Shown: piece after piece, positions 1-11,227 of the stretch
Numbering within the stretch: the stretch's first letter is position 1
How the letters are laid out: each line of letters begins with the position of its first letter
Origin: Heterohyrax brucei
Lineage: Eukaryota > Chordata > Mammalia > Hyracoidea > Procaviidae
Length of the DNA stretch: 64,000 nt
Direction: 5' to 3'
Assembly (NCBI GenBank): GCA_028571685.1
Contig: CM053154.1
Span: forward strand, 13,982,001-14,046,000
Program-made: the position numbers and the translations under genes
The notes under the pieces: generated by a model
Databases searched by the model: none
Told to the model about the DNA's origin: nothing
The model's input: the letters and a program-made list of their open reading frames with translations, nothing else

Positions 1-60
1 TAGTAAATTACTAGTGAACCTCTTTACTATGTAACCTCATTACTATGATCAGTGAGATGC

Positions 61-196
61 ACTGAAACAATGGCTACAATAAGGGGCTTGAGCATAAAAG
101 TGGTCCTGGGTGTGGCACAGGACAGGGCCGAGTTTCATTCTGTTGTGCGCAGGGTCGCTATGAGCTGGAACTGATTCAGCAGTGCGTAACAACACC
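61..196 (+). mobile_element. 3' part of a tRNA-Gly-type Afrotherian SINE
   Basis: Carries the 3' body of the same SINE type as the fuller copy at 12358 (GGACAGGGC..GTTTC..TTCTGTTGTG..CAGGGTCGCTATGAG..), followed by an AACAAC-rich tail. The tRNA head is missing, so this is a 5'-truncated or broken copy. Confidence 0.75.
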
Positions 197-445
197 GTCA
201 TCAGACACGGGTCAGACTCTCATGACCCATGGGATATTTATTAGCTGATTTTTGGAAATAGATCCCATTTCTTCCTAGTCCATCATAGTGTGGAAGCTCC
301 ACTGAGACCTATTCAGTGTCATAGCAACACATATGCCTCCGGGGACAGACAGGTGACAGCTACATTTGAGGTACACTGATGGAGACCCAAACTCAAGTGT
401 CTCCATGGGAGGTGAGAATTCTACCTCGGAGCCACCAATACCTGC

Positions 446-560
446 TCCTCACCTACAAACAGGGGTGATTATAGCCAGCTTTCAATATTCTTATGAGAAT
501 TTAGAAGCAATGCATAAAGGGTCTAGCAAAGTGCCTGGCACACAGTAGGTGCTCAGTAAA
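446..560 (+). mobile_element. MIR SINE fragment
   Basis: The end of the segment has the MIR landmark GTGCCTGGCACACAGTAGG then GCTCAGTAAAT, and the upstream part resembles the MIR CORE (CTCACCTACAAACAGGGGTGATTATAG). An ancient mammal-wide SINE, truncated and diverged. Confidence 0.7.
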
Positions 561-1570
561 TCCCAGCTCCCACTGTCCTTACCAACCAGTTGCCCCTTTT
601 ATTGTCCGCCTCCCCTTCCCAACCCTGTGTCCCAGTTTTAATCCTCTGCTATGGTCAGCTGACTCGGACTAAGGTCTTAATTCATAAACAGACCTTCACA
701 GCTGACAGCCTGTCTGTTGTGGGGGGTCTTTGCCTTTTGAAAGGAAAATTGTAACACTTCCATGAGCCCCAAGGAGCTATGGAATAATGGCCAGTCAGGC
801 TGGTAATTGGGGCAAATGGCTCCTCCCCTGGCATGAGCAGCCCACAGTGTATGTGGGTCAGAGACAGAGGCCCTGGTTCCCCCTCATCGTCCCAAACATG
901 AAATTCCATCTCGGGTCTCTGCCTCTTCTTTTACCAACTCTGTATTACGAGTGAGGCTGCCATGGCCTGGGGTTACACTTGCTGTCCCCAAGTCTGAGCT
1001 GCTCCAGACCTCAGAACTCAGAACTCAGATAGGACACAACTGCTCCTCATCCCTGGCCACCTGTTGGTCTCCTCCCTTCCTGGCATCCCACTGGGTAGGG
1101 TGCAGATGGGTGAGGGTGCTGCTAACAGAGATGGTTACAACGAGGCAGAAAACTCTTTTCATAAATCATTTATGATCTACATTGCATCAATATCAATTAT
1201 CAGAGGTAATTGCAACTTAAAACACAAAGAGTTGAGCTACCAAGAATCAACGTCAGCTCAGGCACAGGGAGCCCCTTAGTGGGGTCTCCTGAAGGCACCC
1301 GAGGCAGGGACCACAGCAGAGCAAGCACAGGCTCCTCGCTGTGCACCAGGTGCTGTGTCCCCGCTTCCAAGCTGATGTTTGCTGAATGGGTAAATAATTA
1401 TGTTTTCTCTCCTTGCTGCAAAGATTCAGTTGCATTTGCCCAAGTAACTTCAGGGAGTTTCTCTGAGTCACGTTTTGCTCTCGGAAAACATCTACAGATC
1501 CCCTGAGGGAGTCCCCGTGGAAGGAAGCTTGTCTGTGTGTGGTGTGAGATCCCCACCTCTCTACCAGCTG
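561..1570. other. Unique sequence, no gene recognised
   Basis: Mixed-composition mammalian DNA. Several short overlapping ORFs exist on both strands (60-109 codons), but none has a recognisable domain or convincing splice context. No repeat family was recognised. Confidence 0.5.
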
Positions 1571-1571
1571 A

Positions 1572-1760
1572 TGTTGTAGGTTGTTGCCCAGTTGGTTCCC
1601 AACTCAGGGTGACTCCATGTGTTATGGAGTAGGTCTGCTCTGTGGGGTTTTCTCGGCTATAACTTTCACAGAAGCCGTTCACCAGGTCCCTCTGTCTTCT
1701 CAGGGGCTGTTGAGTGGGCTTGAACATGATAATGAACCATTGTCAACACCCAAGCTCCTT
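1572..1760 (-). mobile_element. AfroSINE-type SINE, old variant
   Basis: Reads in reverse complement: a TTGTTGCCCAGTTGGTTCC start, CTCTGTGGGGTTTTCTCGGC, and a 5' half near GGGCTTGAAC. The tail is the variant that resembles the 3' end of the RTE elements at 26.7 and 46.6 kb. Diverged; the 5' head is incomplete. Confidence 0.7.
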
Positions 1761-1804
1761 GTCTTCACAATAAACCCATAAATAAAAATAAAACAAAACA
1801 GAAA

Positions 1805-1955
1805 TGCTGCTGTCAATTTGTTTCCAACACTCAGCAACTCTATAGACAGAGTAGAGCTGCTCCATCGAGTTTCCAAGGGGCACCTGGAGGATTCAAACCG
1901 CTAACCTTTTGGTTCATAGGCGTTAACACTTCACCACTTTGCCACCGGGGTTTTC
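1805..1955 (-). mobile_element. AfroSINE-type SINE, short variant
   Basis: Near-complete reverse-complement copy: tail GACAGAGTAGAGCTGC, middle GTTTCCAAGGGGCACCTGGAG, B-box region GGATTCAAACCGCTAACC, head TTTGCCACCGGGGTTTT. Confidence 0.85.
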
Positions 1956-2030
1956 ATATGGACAATAAGCTCTTTGAAATGAAGACTGTCCATCCCCAGG
2001 AGAGTAATCAACATGGGAAGCCTGTATTTT

Positions 2031-2142
2031 TCACTCTCTCCCTCTCTCCCTCCCTCCCTCCCTCCCCCACTCATTCCCTCACTCATTCCCTCACTCATTC
2101 CCTCACTCACTCACTCACTCACTCACTCACTCCCTCACTTGT
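2031..2142. repeat. Simple repeat, (TCCC)n then (ACTC)n
   Basis: Starts as CTCTCCCTCCC runs, then a 12-bp unit ACTCATTCCCTC about three times, then perfect ACTC tetranucleotides. Any reading frame through it (Ser/Leu/Thr/His-rich) is a repeat artefact. Confidence 0.95.
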
Positions 2143-2337
2143 CCTAGCATTATTTCCAAATGGGACTAGGGATTCAGTGGCATCCAATGGAATATTAAAT
2201 TAGAGGAAACAAGATCTTAACTGAATAAATAGTTTGTAAATAATAAAAGGCCAGGAAAAAAAAATGTTTAGTGACAAAAGTCTGATCTCAAGATACTTAA
2301 GAATGGCATTCTAATATTTTATTATCTATGTAGATGG

Positions 2338-2500
2338 TTGGAAACCCTGGTGGTGTACTGGTTAAGAGCTTCAGCAAATAACCAAGAAGTCAATAGTTCA
2401 AATCCACAAGGCACTCTTTCGAACCTCTGTGGGGCAGTTCTATTGTGTCCTATAGGGTTGCGGTGACTTGGAATCAACTGCGCGGTAGTGGGTTTTGGTT
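2338..2500 (+). mobile_element. AfroSINE-type SINE, short variant
   Basis: Full-length-looking copy: GGAAACCCTGGTGGTGTACTGG head, GTTCAAATCC B box, GGGGCAGTTCTATTGTGTCC and TATAGGGTTGCGG body, GGTAGTGGGTTTTGGTT tail. Confidence 0.9.
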
Positions 2501-2504
2501 CATG

Positions 2505-4076
2505 TAGATAGTATCTGTACTGCGAATGTGTGATTATGTAGGTAGATAATATGCACGTGCCATAGGAGATCATGTTAATAGCAAAGATCTGTATTCATCA
2601 GTCAGAAAACAAATGATTATTTCAAGATTTCTCTTTACCAAGACATTCTGTGGTGGCTCTACAACCACCATAGATTTGTGTGCTCAGTAACATAGGAAGA
2701 GGTGAACCCCCTAATTACATTTTATGTGAAGTGTGTCCTAGGGTTTTCAGGAAAAGGACAACATGCTTTTCTTTACTCATACCCAGAAACCAGCTCTGGA
2801 TGCCTCCGAGGAAAAAGATCTTTGTTCAGGAAGTTACTTATTGAACAATTAACATGTGGAAACTATACCAAACAGTACGTGAAAATTGTAAGTTCAGGTT
2901 GAATTTCCAAAGGGCGTAGGCTCATTCTTTTTGCAACGAGAGGGTGACAACTCTTGCTGATGGAATAAATGGGATCATTATATTCCAGTCTCCAAGTAAT
3001 TATCAGAAATGAAGCTTTGTGAATTCTTTCCTAATGGGGCCACCTGTCACCCTTCAGTCTCTTGAATATAATGGCATTTTGTTTCTGAAATCCTCTGCCT
3101 GGGTTTAGCTCTTCCAAATGTTGGGGACCTTGTACTGATTTCCCCTTGTCTCGCTATGATGAATAGATATGTTTTCAGCTGGTTATCCACCCTCCACCCA
3201 ACGTGTGATTTCTGTGAGCCCAAAGTGCCTGTGGCAGGTATGGGAAGCTCTAGCAAAACCAGGTGTTCCACCATAATTGTTTGCTCACTGGCAGGCTTAA
3301 CTGCTGAGCCATCCGTCGGGGCAGCTGGACAGTGACTTACTACCCCGTTTCCCCAGGCCGCTGCCCGCCTGCTGCCAGCTGCTCTGGGCTCGGGGTGGCT
3401 GCACCAGGCTGACACCCCGGGTTGCCCAGATGGCTCTGTGGGCTTTGGTTAGGGAAGCAGGCTGATGAACGACCTTGCTCAGGGCATAAGCCAGGGCAGG
3501 GGCTTCTGCAGGCAGGCGGGGTGTGTGCTGGAACCTTCTGGACAGAAAGCACAGCTTGGCTGGAAGAAAGCCAGGCAACTCACAGGCTCCGGCAGGTACA
3601 GCTGCCTGGTCAACCTCTGGCCCTGTAGCTTGCTTCCTTCTTCCTTTTACTCACTGATCCAGACGTCAGTGTTGTTTGGCTCAGGAACGCCTGGACGTGG
3701 CAGGACTTCTGCCAGGGCACTGGGTGACCGTGCCTCCCCCGTGGGTGTGGTTTGGTCTGTCTCCACAACCTGGGGGCGTGTCAGGCAGGCAGAGGTGTGT
3801 CGGGACAGGTGACCAGGTGCACATAAAACTGATTTGATTGAGTACCTTCATTAGGCCACACCTGTGTCTCCTTGCCTGCCCCTCCCGGCTCCGCCCCTCA
3901 GTTTAAAGCAAGAAAAAAACCCTAGAAATTCTCCAGTGAAGACGTGAAAAGGGTTCTTTTCGGCCTTGAGGATGGCAAGTACTGCTAGAGCCCAGATGTT
4001 TGGGCTCACAGGCGTGTGAGCAAACTGAACACTTCCCTTACTCACCTGGGAGTGACCGTCCTGGAGGTCTGCGTGA
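2505..4076. other. Unique sequence, GC-richer in the second half
   Basis: No repeat or gene recognised. About 3.3-3.8 kb is GC-rich and contains overlapping ORFs on both strands (to 122 codons), as expected for GC-rich non-coding DNA. No protein family resemblance was seen. Confidence 0.45.
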
Positions 4077-4520
4077 GGAGCCCAGGTGGCGCAGAGGTTA
4101 AGTGCTCGGCCACTAACTGAAAGGTTGGCAGTTTGAATCCACCTGCTGCTCTGCAAGAGGAAGACGTGGCAGTCTGCTTCTGTAAAGATTTAAACAGCAC
4201 AACAACAACAAAAATAACCAAACCTACGAGTACCCTTACTTCCTACTCATAGAAACCCTATAGGACAGATAAGTGCCACATGAGGTTTCCAAGTCTGGAA
4301 ATCTCCACGGAAACAGACTGCCACGTCTGTTTCCCGCACAGTCACCGGTGGGTCTGAACAATCAACCTTTCGGTTAGAAGTTGAGTGCTTAACCACTGTA
4401 CCACCAGGCCTTCTTTGTGAACATTACAGCCTTGGAAATCCTATGGGGTAGCTTTCTGTCCTGTAGGGTTGCTAAGAAGCAGAACTCAGAATCAACAGAA
4501 TGGCTATGTTCTGTTTTTAG
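4077..4520 (+). mobile_element. AfroSINE-type SINE, long variant, split by another SINE
   Basis: The 5' part (4077-4198) has GGAGCCCAGGTGGCGCAG, GTTTGAATCC and the long-variant block GACGTGGCAGTCTGCTTCTG. The 3' part resumes at about 4420 (ACAGCCTTGGAAATCCTATG) and runs to 4520. The missing middle is replaced by an inverted SINE at 4199-4414. Confidence 0.85.
4199..4414 (-). mobile_element. AfroSINE-type SINE nested in a SINE
   Basis: Reverse copy with an AAC-rich tail at its left, CCCTATAGGACAG, the long-variant block (ACTGCCACGTCTG), and head ACCACTGTACCACCAGGCC. Flanked by imperfect duplicates of the host SINE (AAGATTTAAACAGC and GAACATTACAGC), consistent with target-primed insertion. Confidence 0.85.
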
Positions 4521-4745
4521 GTCTGTGTGGCAGTTCCTGAGTAAGTTATAGCATTTGGCTGCTGACATTGGAAGTTAGAGACCATCCAGGGGCACCTCAA
4601 AAGAAAGGCCTGGTGATCAAATTCTGGAAAAGCAGGCAAGGAAAACCCTAGGGAGCACAGTTTTCCTCTGACACACATGGTGCCACCAGAAGTTGGAAAT
4701 GAGGTGGCCACAACTGGCATTTCTACTGGTGGGTCTGTATGGATT
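4521..4745 (+). mobile_element. SINE, 'GAAAGGCCTGG' variant, diverged
   Basis: Retains TTTGGCTGCTGAC, AGGGGCACCTCA, AGAAAGGCCTGGTGATC and GAGCACAGTTTTCCTCTGACAC, the landmarks of the third SINE variant in this window. Old and indel-rich. Confidence 0.7.
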
Positions 4746-4830
4746 GTGCTATAATCGTTACTAGGAAACATAACTTCACACACAGCAGCACATCTCACAA
4801 CCCACTTCCTGAAAGATTCAAGTTTGCAAT

Positions 4831-4999
4831 AAAAACCCCAAAGCCAAAGCTGATACCCTGGGGTCAATTCTAACTCCTAGCAACCCTATAGGACAGAATG
4901 GAACTGCCCACGGCTTTTCCAAGGACAGCCTGGTAGATTTGAACTACTGACCTTTTGGTTAGATACTATACGCTTTAACCACTGCACCACCAGGGTTTC
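4831..4999 (-). mobile_element. AfroSINE-type SINE, short variant
   Basis: Reverse copy: AACTCCTAGCAACCCTATAG, GGACAGAATGGAACTGCCC, GACCTTTTGGTTAG and the head ACTGCACCACCAGGGTTT. Confidence 0.9.
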
Positions 5000-5827
5000 A
5001 GGACCAAGGAAAGTGACTGCCAAATTCACACCTTAGATGATTTAAGTCTCATGTCCCCTTGCAAGTGATGATTCTTCAGAGAAGCATCCCCAAAGCCCAA
5101 AATGTTCCCCAGGCTTGACAAGACCCAGTAACATGAGCATGTGGGTGCTAAATGGGGCACAACCACTCTAATTTAGCAGGTTGTGTGCTTCTGACCACAA
5201 CCCCCAAATTGACACCTGTGGAAATAATATTGGAACTACATTTGTAACTAATCGCATCAAAGACGTCAACTCAATTAATCTTACAATAGGATGACCCTGG
5301 AGACCACGCTCAAGCTTGGGCTGATGTGCTAGGTCAAGTTCAGGCTTGTCAATTACCTGACAAGCCTAGGGCAAAATTAACACTAAATAGAAGGTAATTT
5401 AATTAACTCCTCCTGTCCCAGAAGACCTGTCGCTGTACCCTGGGTGTCCCAGCACCTAGCGAGCAGAGGAGTGTTGCAACCCCAACGGACAGACACTTGG
5501 GTTGTGCTTCCATTGTTGTTTAAGTGGGTGATTTGCAACCAAGGAGCTTCATAAAACTCCTTTGGCTGCTAAAGCCACAGCTAAAGTTTTCCTTAAAGAC
5601 ATAGTGATGAACTGTGTGAAATTCATCCACAGGGGAAAACGATCTCATAAGAGTCAGGATCCTTCAAGGAATATTGTTTCTGCAGACAGAGAAAAAGGCA
5701 GAACAATGGCAAAAACAAGAGAATCTGAAAGGGTCAAAATTATCCGGGATCTGTAACAAACATAAGAAAAATATTTGGGGAACTTGTTTTGTTATGAAGA
5801 CGTTTCTCAAGAATTTTTAAGGGACAC
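5000..5827. other. Unique sequence
   Basis: No repeat family or gene recognised. A 64-codon Lys/Arg-rich ORF at 5562-5756 (+) has no visible family motif and is left uncalled. Confidence 0.45.
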
Positions 5828-6022
5828 AGACTCCTGGACGTCGAGTTGGTGACCACTCATGGCAACTCCCTTGTGCGTCAGAGTAGAACTGCACTCCTTA
5901 GGGTTTTGAGCGGTTGTCATCTATGGAAGTAGATTGCCAGGCCTCTCTTGTGTGTTACTGGTGGGTGAATTTAAACTGCCAGTGAGCCTTTCAATTAGTA
6001 ATGGAGCACAAACAGTTTTTAA
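5828..6022 (-). mobile_element. SINE, old long variant
   Basis: Reverse orientation: GTGCGTCAGAGTAGAACTGC, TAGGGTTTTGAGCGG, GTAGATTGCCAGGCC and TTTAAACTGCCAGTGAGCC. Strongly diverged, head degraded. Confidence 0.7.
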
Positions 6023-6034
6023 CCACAAAAGACA

Positions 6035-6186
6035 TAAACCATTGCTGCTGAGCCGGTTCTGACTCATAGCAACCCTGTAAGCCTGAGTAGAACTGCCCCG
6101 TAGAGTTTCCAGGGAGCACCTGGTGGGTTCAAACCGCTAACCTTTTGGTTAGCAGAGGTAGCACTTAACCACTACTCCACCAAGGG
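6035..6186 (-). mobile_element. AfroSINE-type SINE, short variant
   Basis: Reverse copy with GACTCATAGCAACCCTG, TTTCCAGGGAGCACCTGG, AACCGCTAACCTTTTGG and head ACTACTCCACCAAGGG. Confidence 0.9.
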
Positions 6187-6984
6187 ACACAAAGGTCCTT
6201 TTTATTTTCAAACTTCAGAATGGTTGACCTTTGACTCTCTCATACCCAGTGAATGGAACCTATTAAACTACATCTTTCATCTTCTTCCCATTTTTCTGCC
6301 TTCCAGTAGTAAGCTAACACAGGAGGCATAATGCAACAGGTACGACCTTTAAGAATGCGTGCCGGTGCTGTCAGACTTCAGGTCCAAAGTAGTCAAGCTG
6401 AAAGTTCTGAGGATGAGAGTAGGGCAGAGGGATGCAGTTTCAGGCTGCAAATGTTAGCCAGCTGAGCCCTGAAAGTGCACACGGGTGGCCACTGAGCGCC
6501 ACGGAGGAGGCCCCGGTGGAGAGGCTGAGAGTTTGCAGGGGGCCAGGCTGTCGACTGGCCTGGGCTCTGTGCGGGCGGCTATGGGGCTTGGCTCTTTTCC
6601 CTATGAAGCTGATTAGATTGGCTGTCAAAACATTCCAAGGAGATGACAACTCCTTTTCTGGTGTCAATCAGAGGAGCTACCTGGGCCAGGAATTACCCGT
6701 CTAATACCATCCTGCAGACCTCGTTAAAAGGCAGATTGCTGGGATGCACTAACATCGTTAAATATGCTAATCTAGGGCAAGGAAATGAAAACTTCTGGAG
6801 AAGCCTGTCCCTGGGAGCCTCAGTCCTGGGGTCTCATCCGGACTTTCTGGGTGGGTGATTGGAGAACGTCATCAACTCACTCGGCCAGTTGTCGCATCTC
6901 TTTAGTGAAGAAGCTCGGGCGCATGATCTAAAGTTCGCAACAGTTTGCTCCCCCTTGTAACAGAGGACTCCACCCCCCTCGAGC
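6187..6984. other. Unique sequence
   Basis: No repeat recognised. A 90-codon ORF (6432-6704, +) and an antisense ORF overlap in the GC-rich part. Neither resembles a known domain. Confidence 0.4.
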
Positions 6985-7160
6985 AGAGGCAACTCAACCA
7001 CAGCTGCACACTGGAAGCCCCTGGGCAGCTTTTAAACATCTCAGTGTCCAGGCCACATCCCAGGCCAGTTAAATCAAAATCTTGGGAATGGACCAAGGAA
7101 TCAGTCATTTTTTAAAAAAGTTCCCTCAGTGATTCTAATCTGTAGTCAAGATTGATAACC
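6985..7160. mobile_element. MER5-type hAT DNA-transposon fossil
   Basis: Retains the MER5 pattern: CTGCACACTGGAAGCCCCTGG, GCAGCTTTTAAA, GTGTCCAGGCCACATCCC, AATCAGTCATTTTTTAAAA and TTGATAACCAC at the end. Non-autonomous, long dead. Orientation not assigned. Confidence 0.7.
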
Positions 7161-7194
7161 ACCAAGCTCTCATTTTTTTCTAACAGAAATAGCT

Positions 7195-7395
7195 ATGGGG
7201 TGTCGGGGTGGCACAGTTACCAAGCTCAGCTGCTAACCTGGTTGACTATTTGCATCCACTCAGAGGCACTGCAGAAGAAAGGCCTGGTGATCTATTTCCA
7301 AAAAAAATCAGCCATTGAAAACTCTACTCTGATATACACACACACGAGGTCATCATGAGTCAGAATCAATCCCATGGCAACTGGGAGAGACACAT
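7195..7395 (+). mobile_element. SINE, 'GAAAGGCCTGG' variant
   Basis: Head GTGTCGGGGTGGCACAG, then CAGCTGCTAACCTGG, AAGAAAGGCCTGGTGATC, TCAGCCATTGAAAAC, and tail ATGAGTCAGAATCAATCCC ending in CATGGCAACTGG. A CACACA run replaces part of the middle. Confidence 0.85.
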
Positions 7396-7574
7396 AAACA
7401 TCACTCTGCCTTCCCGTTCTCGAAAAAAGTTGGCTTTTTGTTGATGGGCAGGAATCAAGAGTTGCACAGTCTCACATTCCACTTCCTGGCAAATAGCTCA
7501 GGAAATACTGGAATCAGTGGCAGGTAACTATAGCTAACACAGGGTTGTGAACTGGTTCATTCTGTTTCAAACCC

Positions 7575-7760
7575 CTGCTGACAATCTGCATTTTTGACAA
7601 GTTCCCAGGCCATGTTAATACTGCTGGCTGGGGACTAACTTTGAGAAGCACTAGCAAAGCAGTAGTTCACAACATTTATTGTACATAAGAATCTTCTGGG
7701 AAGCTTGTTAAAATGTAGACTCTCATTCCTTTGATCTGGGGTGAAAACGCAAATTCTCAG
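7575..7760. mobile_element. Two adjoining MER5-type fragments
   Basis: 7575-7662 looks like the 3' end of a MER5-type element (AATCTGCATTTTTGACAAG, GTTCCCAGGCCATG, TTTGAGAAGCAC). 7663-7760 looks like the start of another (AGTAGTTCACAAC, GGGAAGCTTGTTAAAATG). Either two elements abut or one was rearranged. Confidence 0.55.
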
Positions 7761-7929
7761 CAGGGATTTGAACCAGAATGAACCTATTTGAAGCCTTGAG
7801 ATATTAAGAGACGGAGAGGGCTGGCGAAGGCAGTGAGGTCTCTGAAGCATGGACCATTTGGAGGCCCACCTCAGAGCTGTGTCCCTTTGTTCCTTACACT
7901 GGCTGTCCCAGGTTCCACCAAAGAAAGCC

Positions 7930-8085
7930 ACACAACAGTTGCCATGAAGCTGAGCCCAAGTCACGGTGACCTCATGTGTGTCAGAGTAGAAATGTACTTC
8001 ACAGAGTTTTCAAAGACTGAGTTTTTGGAAGTGGATCTCCAGATCTTCCTGGACTCTGAAGCCTAGATAGTTCTAACCACCATCT
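7930..8085 (-). mobile_element. SINE, old variant, diverged
   Basis: Reverse copy with GAGCCCAAGTCACGGTGACC, TCATGTGTGTCAGAGTAG and GTGGATCTCCAG. The head is degraded into TTCTAACCACCATC. Confidence 0.6.
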
Positions 8086-8089
8086 GCAA

Positions 8090-10861
8090 CTTTGCAAAGC
8101 AGCTGCCATGTGTTACCTTATCCTCTGACCTCCCTGTGGGAACTCACAGCAGCTAAGATGGGAGAGAAATCTGAGGTCCACAGAAATAGTCAACCCAAGA
8201 TATGGGTTAAGATGATCTACTCTCTTAGACAAGCTGGTTTGGCTGGACTTCTGCCTTTCCTCTGCATGTCTATGACATAATTTGGATGTCAAGAAGCGGG
8301 AAGAGGCTCATGACTGCAAACCAAGTTGTGTCAACCCTGTGTGCAGGCCACACAGCACAGGGCACCGCCTCACGAGGCTCAGAGACCCGGTTGTTGCTGT
8401 CTCTGTCACTGCCACACTACATGTACACACGCTTCCCTGAGAGGCCTCTGGGGAAGGCCAGGATGGGAGATGAAGAGCTGACAGGGGTCATGGGAGAGAG
8501 TGGCATTTCCTGTTCTTCCCAGCTTTCTACTGGAGTGTGGTCCTCTGAACAGGAGTCACCCATTGGAGGCTCTGCCCAAGAAGCTGTTCTCACCAGTGGG
8601 GAGCATGACTTTAACGGGGACTTGTTGCTTATTGATCACACCCGGAATCGTCACCCATCTGACCACAGCTCCTTTGCAAACAGCAGTGACTATGACCAAG
8701 ACCCATGTATGCCTGAAGTGCTCGGGCTGGGCAGCAGCAGGCCACTCAGAAAGTGACCGTCAGCATAATGGGCCCATAGTACTTGGCACACTGAGTTAAG
8801 AAAGGAATGAACGCCCCTTCTCATTGAACCTTCGAGGCAGAGTCCAGCAGACTGGCTTTGGACAGGATGGCCTGGCTGATGATCACGGAAGGCCCAGAAA
8901 AGGGGGCACAGTGGACCTGCCAAGACCACAGGGCGAATGTCTCAGGAAGAGGCTGCAGCCTTAAGGGACAGAGTGCAATATGAACCCCCTCATGGTCCTG
9001 TCCCTCCTGGTGGGCTTCCTGTCCCGGACCCTTGCCTGTGAGGCCCTGGCTTGCTAGATGCCGTGTCTCCAGCTCTTGTGTGACAGCAGCAAGGTGCTGG
9101 GGTACCTGCTGAATGAAGGAACGAGTGGCTTTAAGCGGGGAAGCTCAGATGAAGGAACACAGCCCTCGGCTTCCCTCCCGGCTGAGTCCAGCCTGGATCA
9201 GCCTCGGGCCTGCATCCTGCTGGTCCTGTTTGGCAGAGGGAATGAGGACCCCGTCTGGCCTCCAGCATTCTGAGGCTTAGTCCTTTGGCTCCACAGCAGT
9301 GAAAGGAGCCTTCACTGTCCTTCTTTCTCGGGCTGGCTTCTGGCTCCTGACCTTGTGGATGGCCGAGGCGTGTCCACGAGCTCTTCAGAAATCTTTGCAG
9401 GGAGGAGGGAAACCCAAAGGGCTCTGAGACCACGCGGTCCTCAGCATCCTTCTCCACACGTCTGCAGATGATAAGAGATAGCTGTGGAGAATCCAGGGCC
9501 TGACAGTGCCACTTCTGAGGGGACGGGGCTTCAGAACTGAGCTTAAAATGTGAGAGGCAGAGGACATGAGGGGCCTTGACTGGTCACCTGTGCCATTGTG
9601 ACCAGGTGACAACAGGCCACCTTTATCCCCGGCAGGACACTCCCCAGCAGAGGAGGAGGGACAGGGAGCCCTGGAGAGGTGCCTTGGTTTTCAAACGGAA
9701 GATGTCATTTGTAAATAATCGACATCTGAGCAAGCTCTAAACAACCAGCCCTGACTTGGAGCCCATTTACTGATGCTTGAGTGACTGACATTCACAATGT
9801 TTTTGCAAAGCAACTTGCTTCATTTGTGGTCTGGCATTCATTAGGACAACACTGCCCTGGGGACCACCTGCCGCTCAGCCTCCTTCATCAGGATGTGGGA
9901 CTGGGTCTGAGCACCTTCCCACCTTGGGTGCAGGCTGTCCTAGCTGTCTCCCTCCCGCTGGCCCGGTGCCTGATAGGACAGGGCATGTTTGTTTGGTTTC
10001 AAAATCCCAGAGTTTCAAAAATCACCCAGCATTTATCACTCTTCTGGGATGAGTCGGTGTGGGTCGCTGCCGGCTGGATACTTCTCCTCTCCCACCTCTT
10101 CCCCTTCCCCGCCCACTGGGGAAATCAAGAAAAACAAGATTCTACTTGTCCAGGCCCTCAGAGATGCCTCGAGATTGCTGGAATCGTCACAATAAGTGGT
10201 AGTAATAGAACCCTATACAAGACTGTAAATACAAACGGCTTCGTGGAGTGGAGAAAAATAATGAAGTAATTAGGGAAACTATTGCCAGCACCTGTGACTG
10301 ACTAGGGCCGACACGTTTCTGGCTGTATTCTGTGATTGTTTACAGGGAACAATAGCAGATTCAAAAGTCAAGGAACGTGTCTCCTTACACCCAGCTTCCC
10401 CCTCTCAAGGGTCACAGCCACCCAACAAGGGTCCGGGCCTTCGGCCAGAGCTGGCCCTGACGAGGTGCTCTGCCTGTGGGAGCCCACAGAGGGACACACA
10501 AATCCATTAGAGCTAATGCCACTTTCATTAGCAATTGATGGAAGCCTAAGAGGTGCTATTTAAGTGCCAGTCCTAGGCTAAACGTGTGGCCCCAGCCAGC
10601 CAGACCCAAATCCTGAGCCCACTCTGAGTGTACGAGGAGACAGGGTACAGGGACTTTTCAACAATCCACTGTTGACTCTAACTCGACATGGAGTTTGAAT
10701 GCACAGCTGGCTTTCTTACACCTGGCAGGCTGCCTGACCCCTCAGTTGGGATTTCTGCAAACAAGTGTCCACTTGCTCGTAAGAATTATAATCTGGAGGA
10801 TAATAATAGTTAGCATTTATAGCATCGCTATGCATCATGCATTGTTTCAAATATGTATGTA
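8090..10861. other. Unique block with two unrecognised ORFs
   Basis: No repeat family recognised in 2.8 kb. It holds the two longest plus-strand ORFs of the window: 8286-8756 (156 codons, Ser/Gly-rich, with an acidic stretch near residue 138) and 9781-10269 (162 codons, hydrophobic middle). Neither shows a known domain, Kozak context was not persuasive, and overlapping ORFs exist in other frames, so both are treated as chance ORFs. Conservation in other afrotherians would be needed to call either coding. Confidence 0.4.
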
Positions 10862-11024
10862 CCTTGGAAACGCTGGTGGTATAGTGGTTAAGTGCTATGG
10901 CTACTAACCAGAAGGTCTGCAGTTCAAATCTGCCAAGCACCCCTTGGAAACTCTATGAGGCAGTTCTACTCTGTCCTACAGGGTCACAATGAGTCAGAAT
11001 TGACTAAGTGGCAATGGGTTTATA
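10862..11024 (+). mobile_element. AfroSINE-type SINE, left arm of an inverted pair
   Basis: Complete-looking: CTTGGAAACGCTGGTGGTAT head, GTTCAAATCTGCC, GGCAGTTCTACTCTGTCC, and a tail ending in AAGTGGCAATGGGTTT. Its tail abuts the tail of the next SINE. Confidence 0.92.
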
Positions 11025-11025
11025 C

Positions 11026-11192
11026 CAAAAAAACCAAACCCACTGCCACTGAGTTGATTCCAACTCAAAATGACCTTATAGGGCAGAGTAGAACTGCTCT
11101 TCAGAGCTTCCAAGGAGCTCCTGATGGATTCAAACTGCCAACCTTTTGATTAGCAGCTCTAATGCTTTACCACTACACCACCAGGGTTTCTA
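11026..11192 (-). mobile_element. AfroSINE-type SINE, right arm of an inverted pair
   Basis: Starts with AAAAAAACCAAACCCACTGC (tail), then GGGCAGAGTAGAACTGC and head ACTACACCACCAGGGTTTC. With the preceding copy it makes a roughly 160-bp imperfect inverted repeat with almost no spacer. Confidence 0.92.
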
Positions 11193-11227
11193 AATATGTA
11201 TACACATACGTATACTTGCAGATGCAA

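Noticed and set aside
1958..2203. ORF with repeated Thr-His-Ser-Leu
   Set aside because: Translation of the (ACTC)n microsatellite, not a protein.
8286..8756. 156-codon plus-strand ORF
   Set aside because: No domain, no splice or Kozak support, overlapped by an ORF in another frame; length is within chance for GC-rich DNA.
9781..10269. 162-codon plus-strand ORF, longest in the window
   Set aside because: No recognisable family, a second ORF overlaps it, and no sign of an exon structure.
10862..11192. Candidate microRNA precursor or cruciform element
   Set aside because: The inverted repeat is fully explained by two SINEs in opposite orientation.
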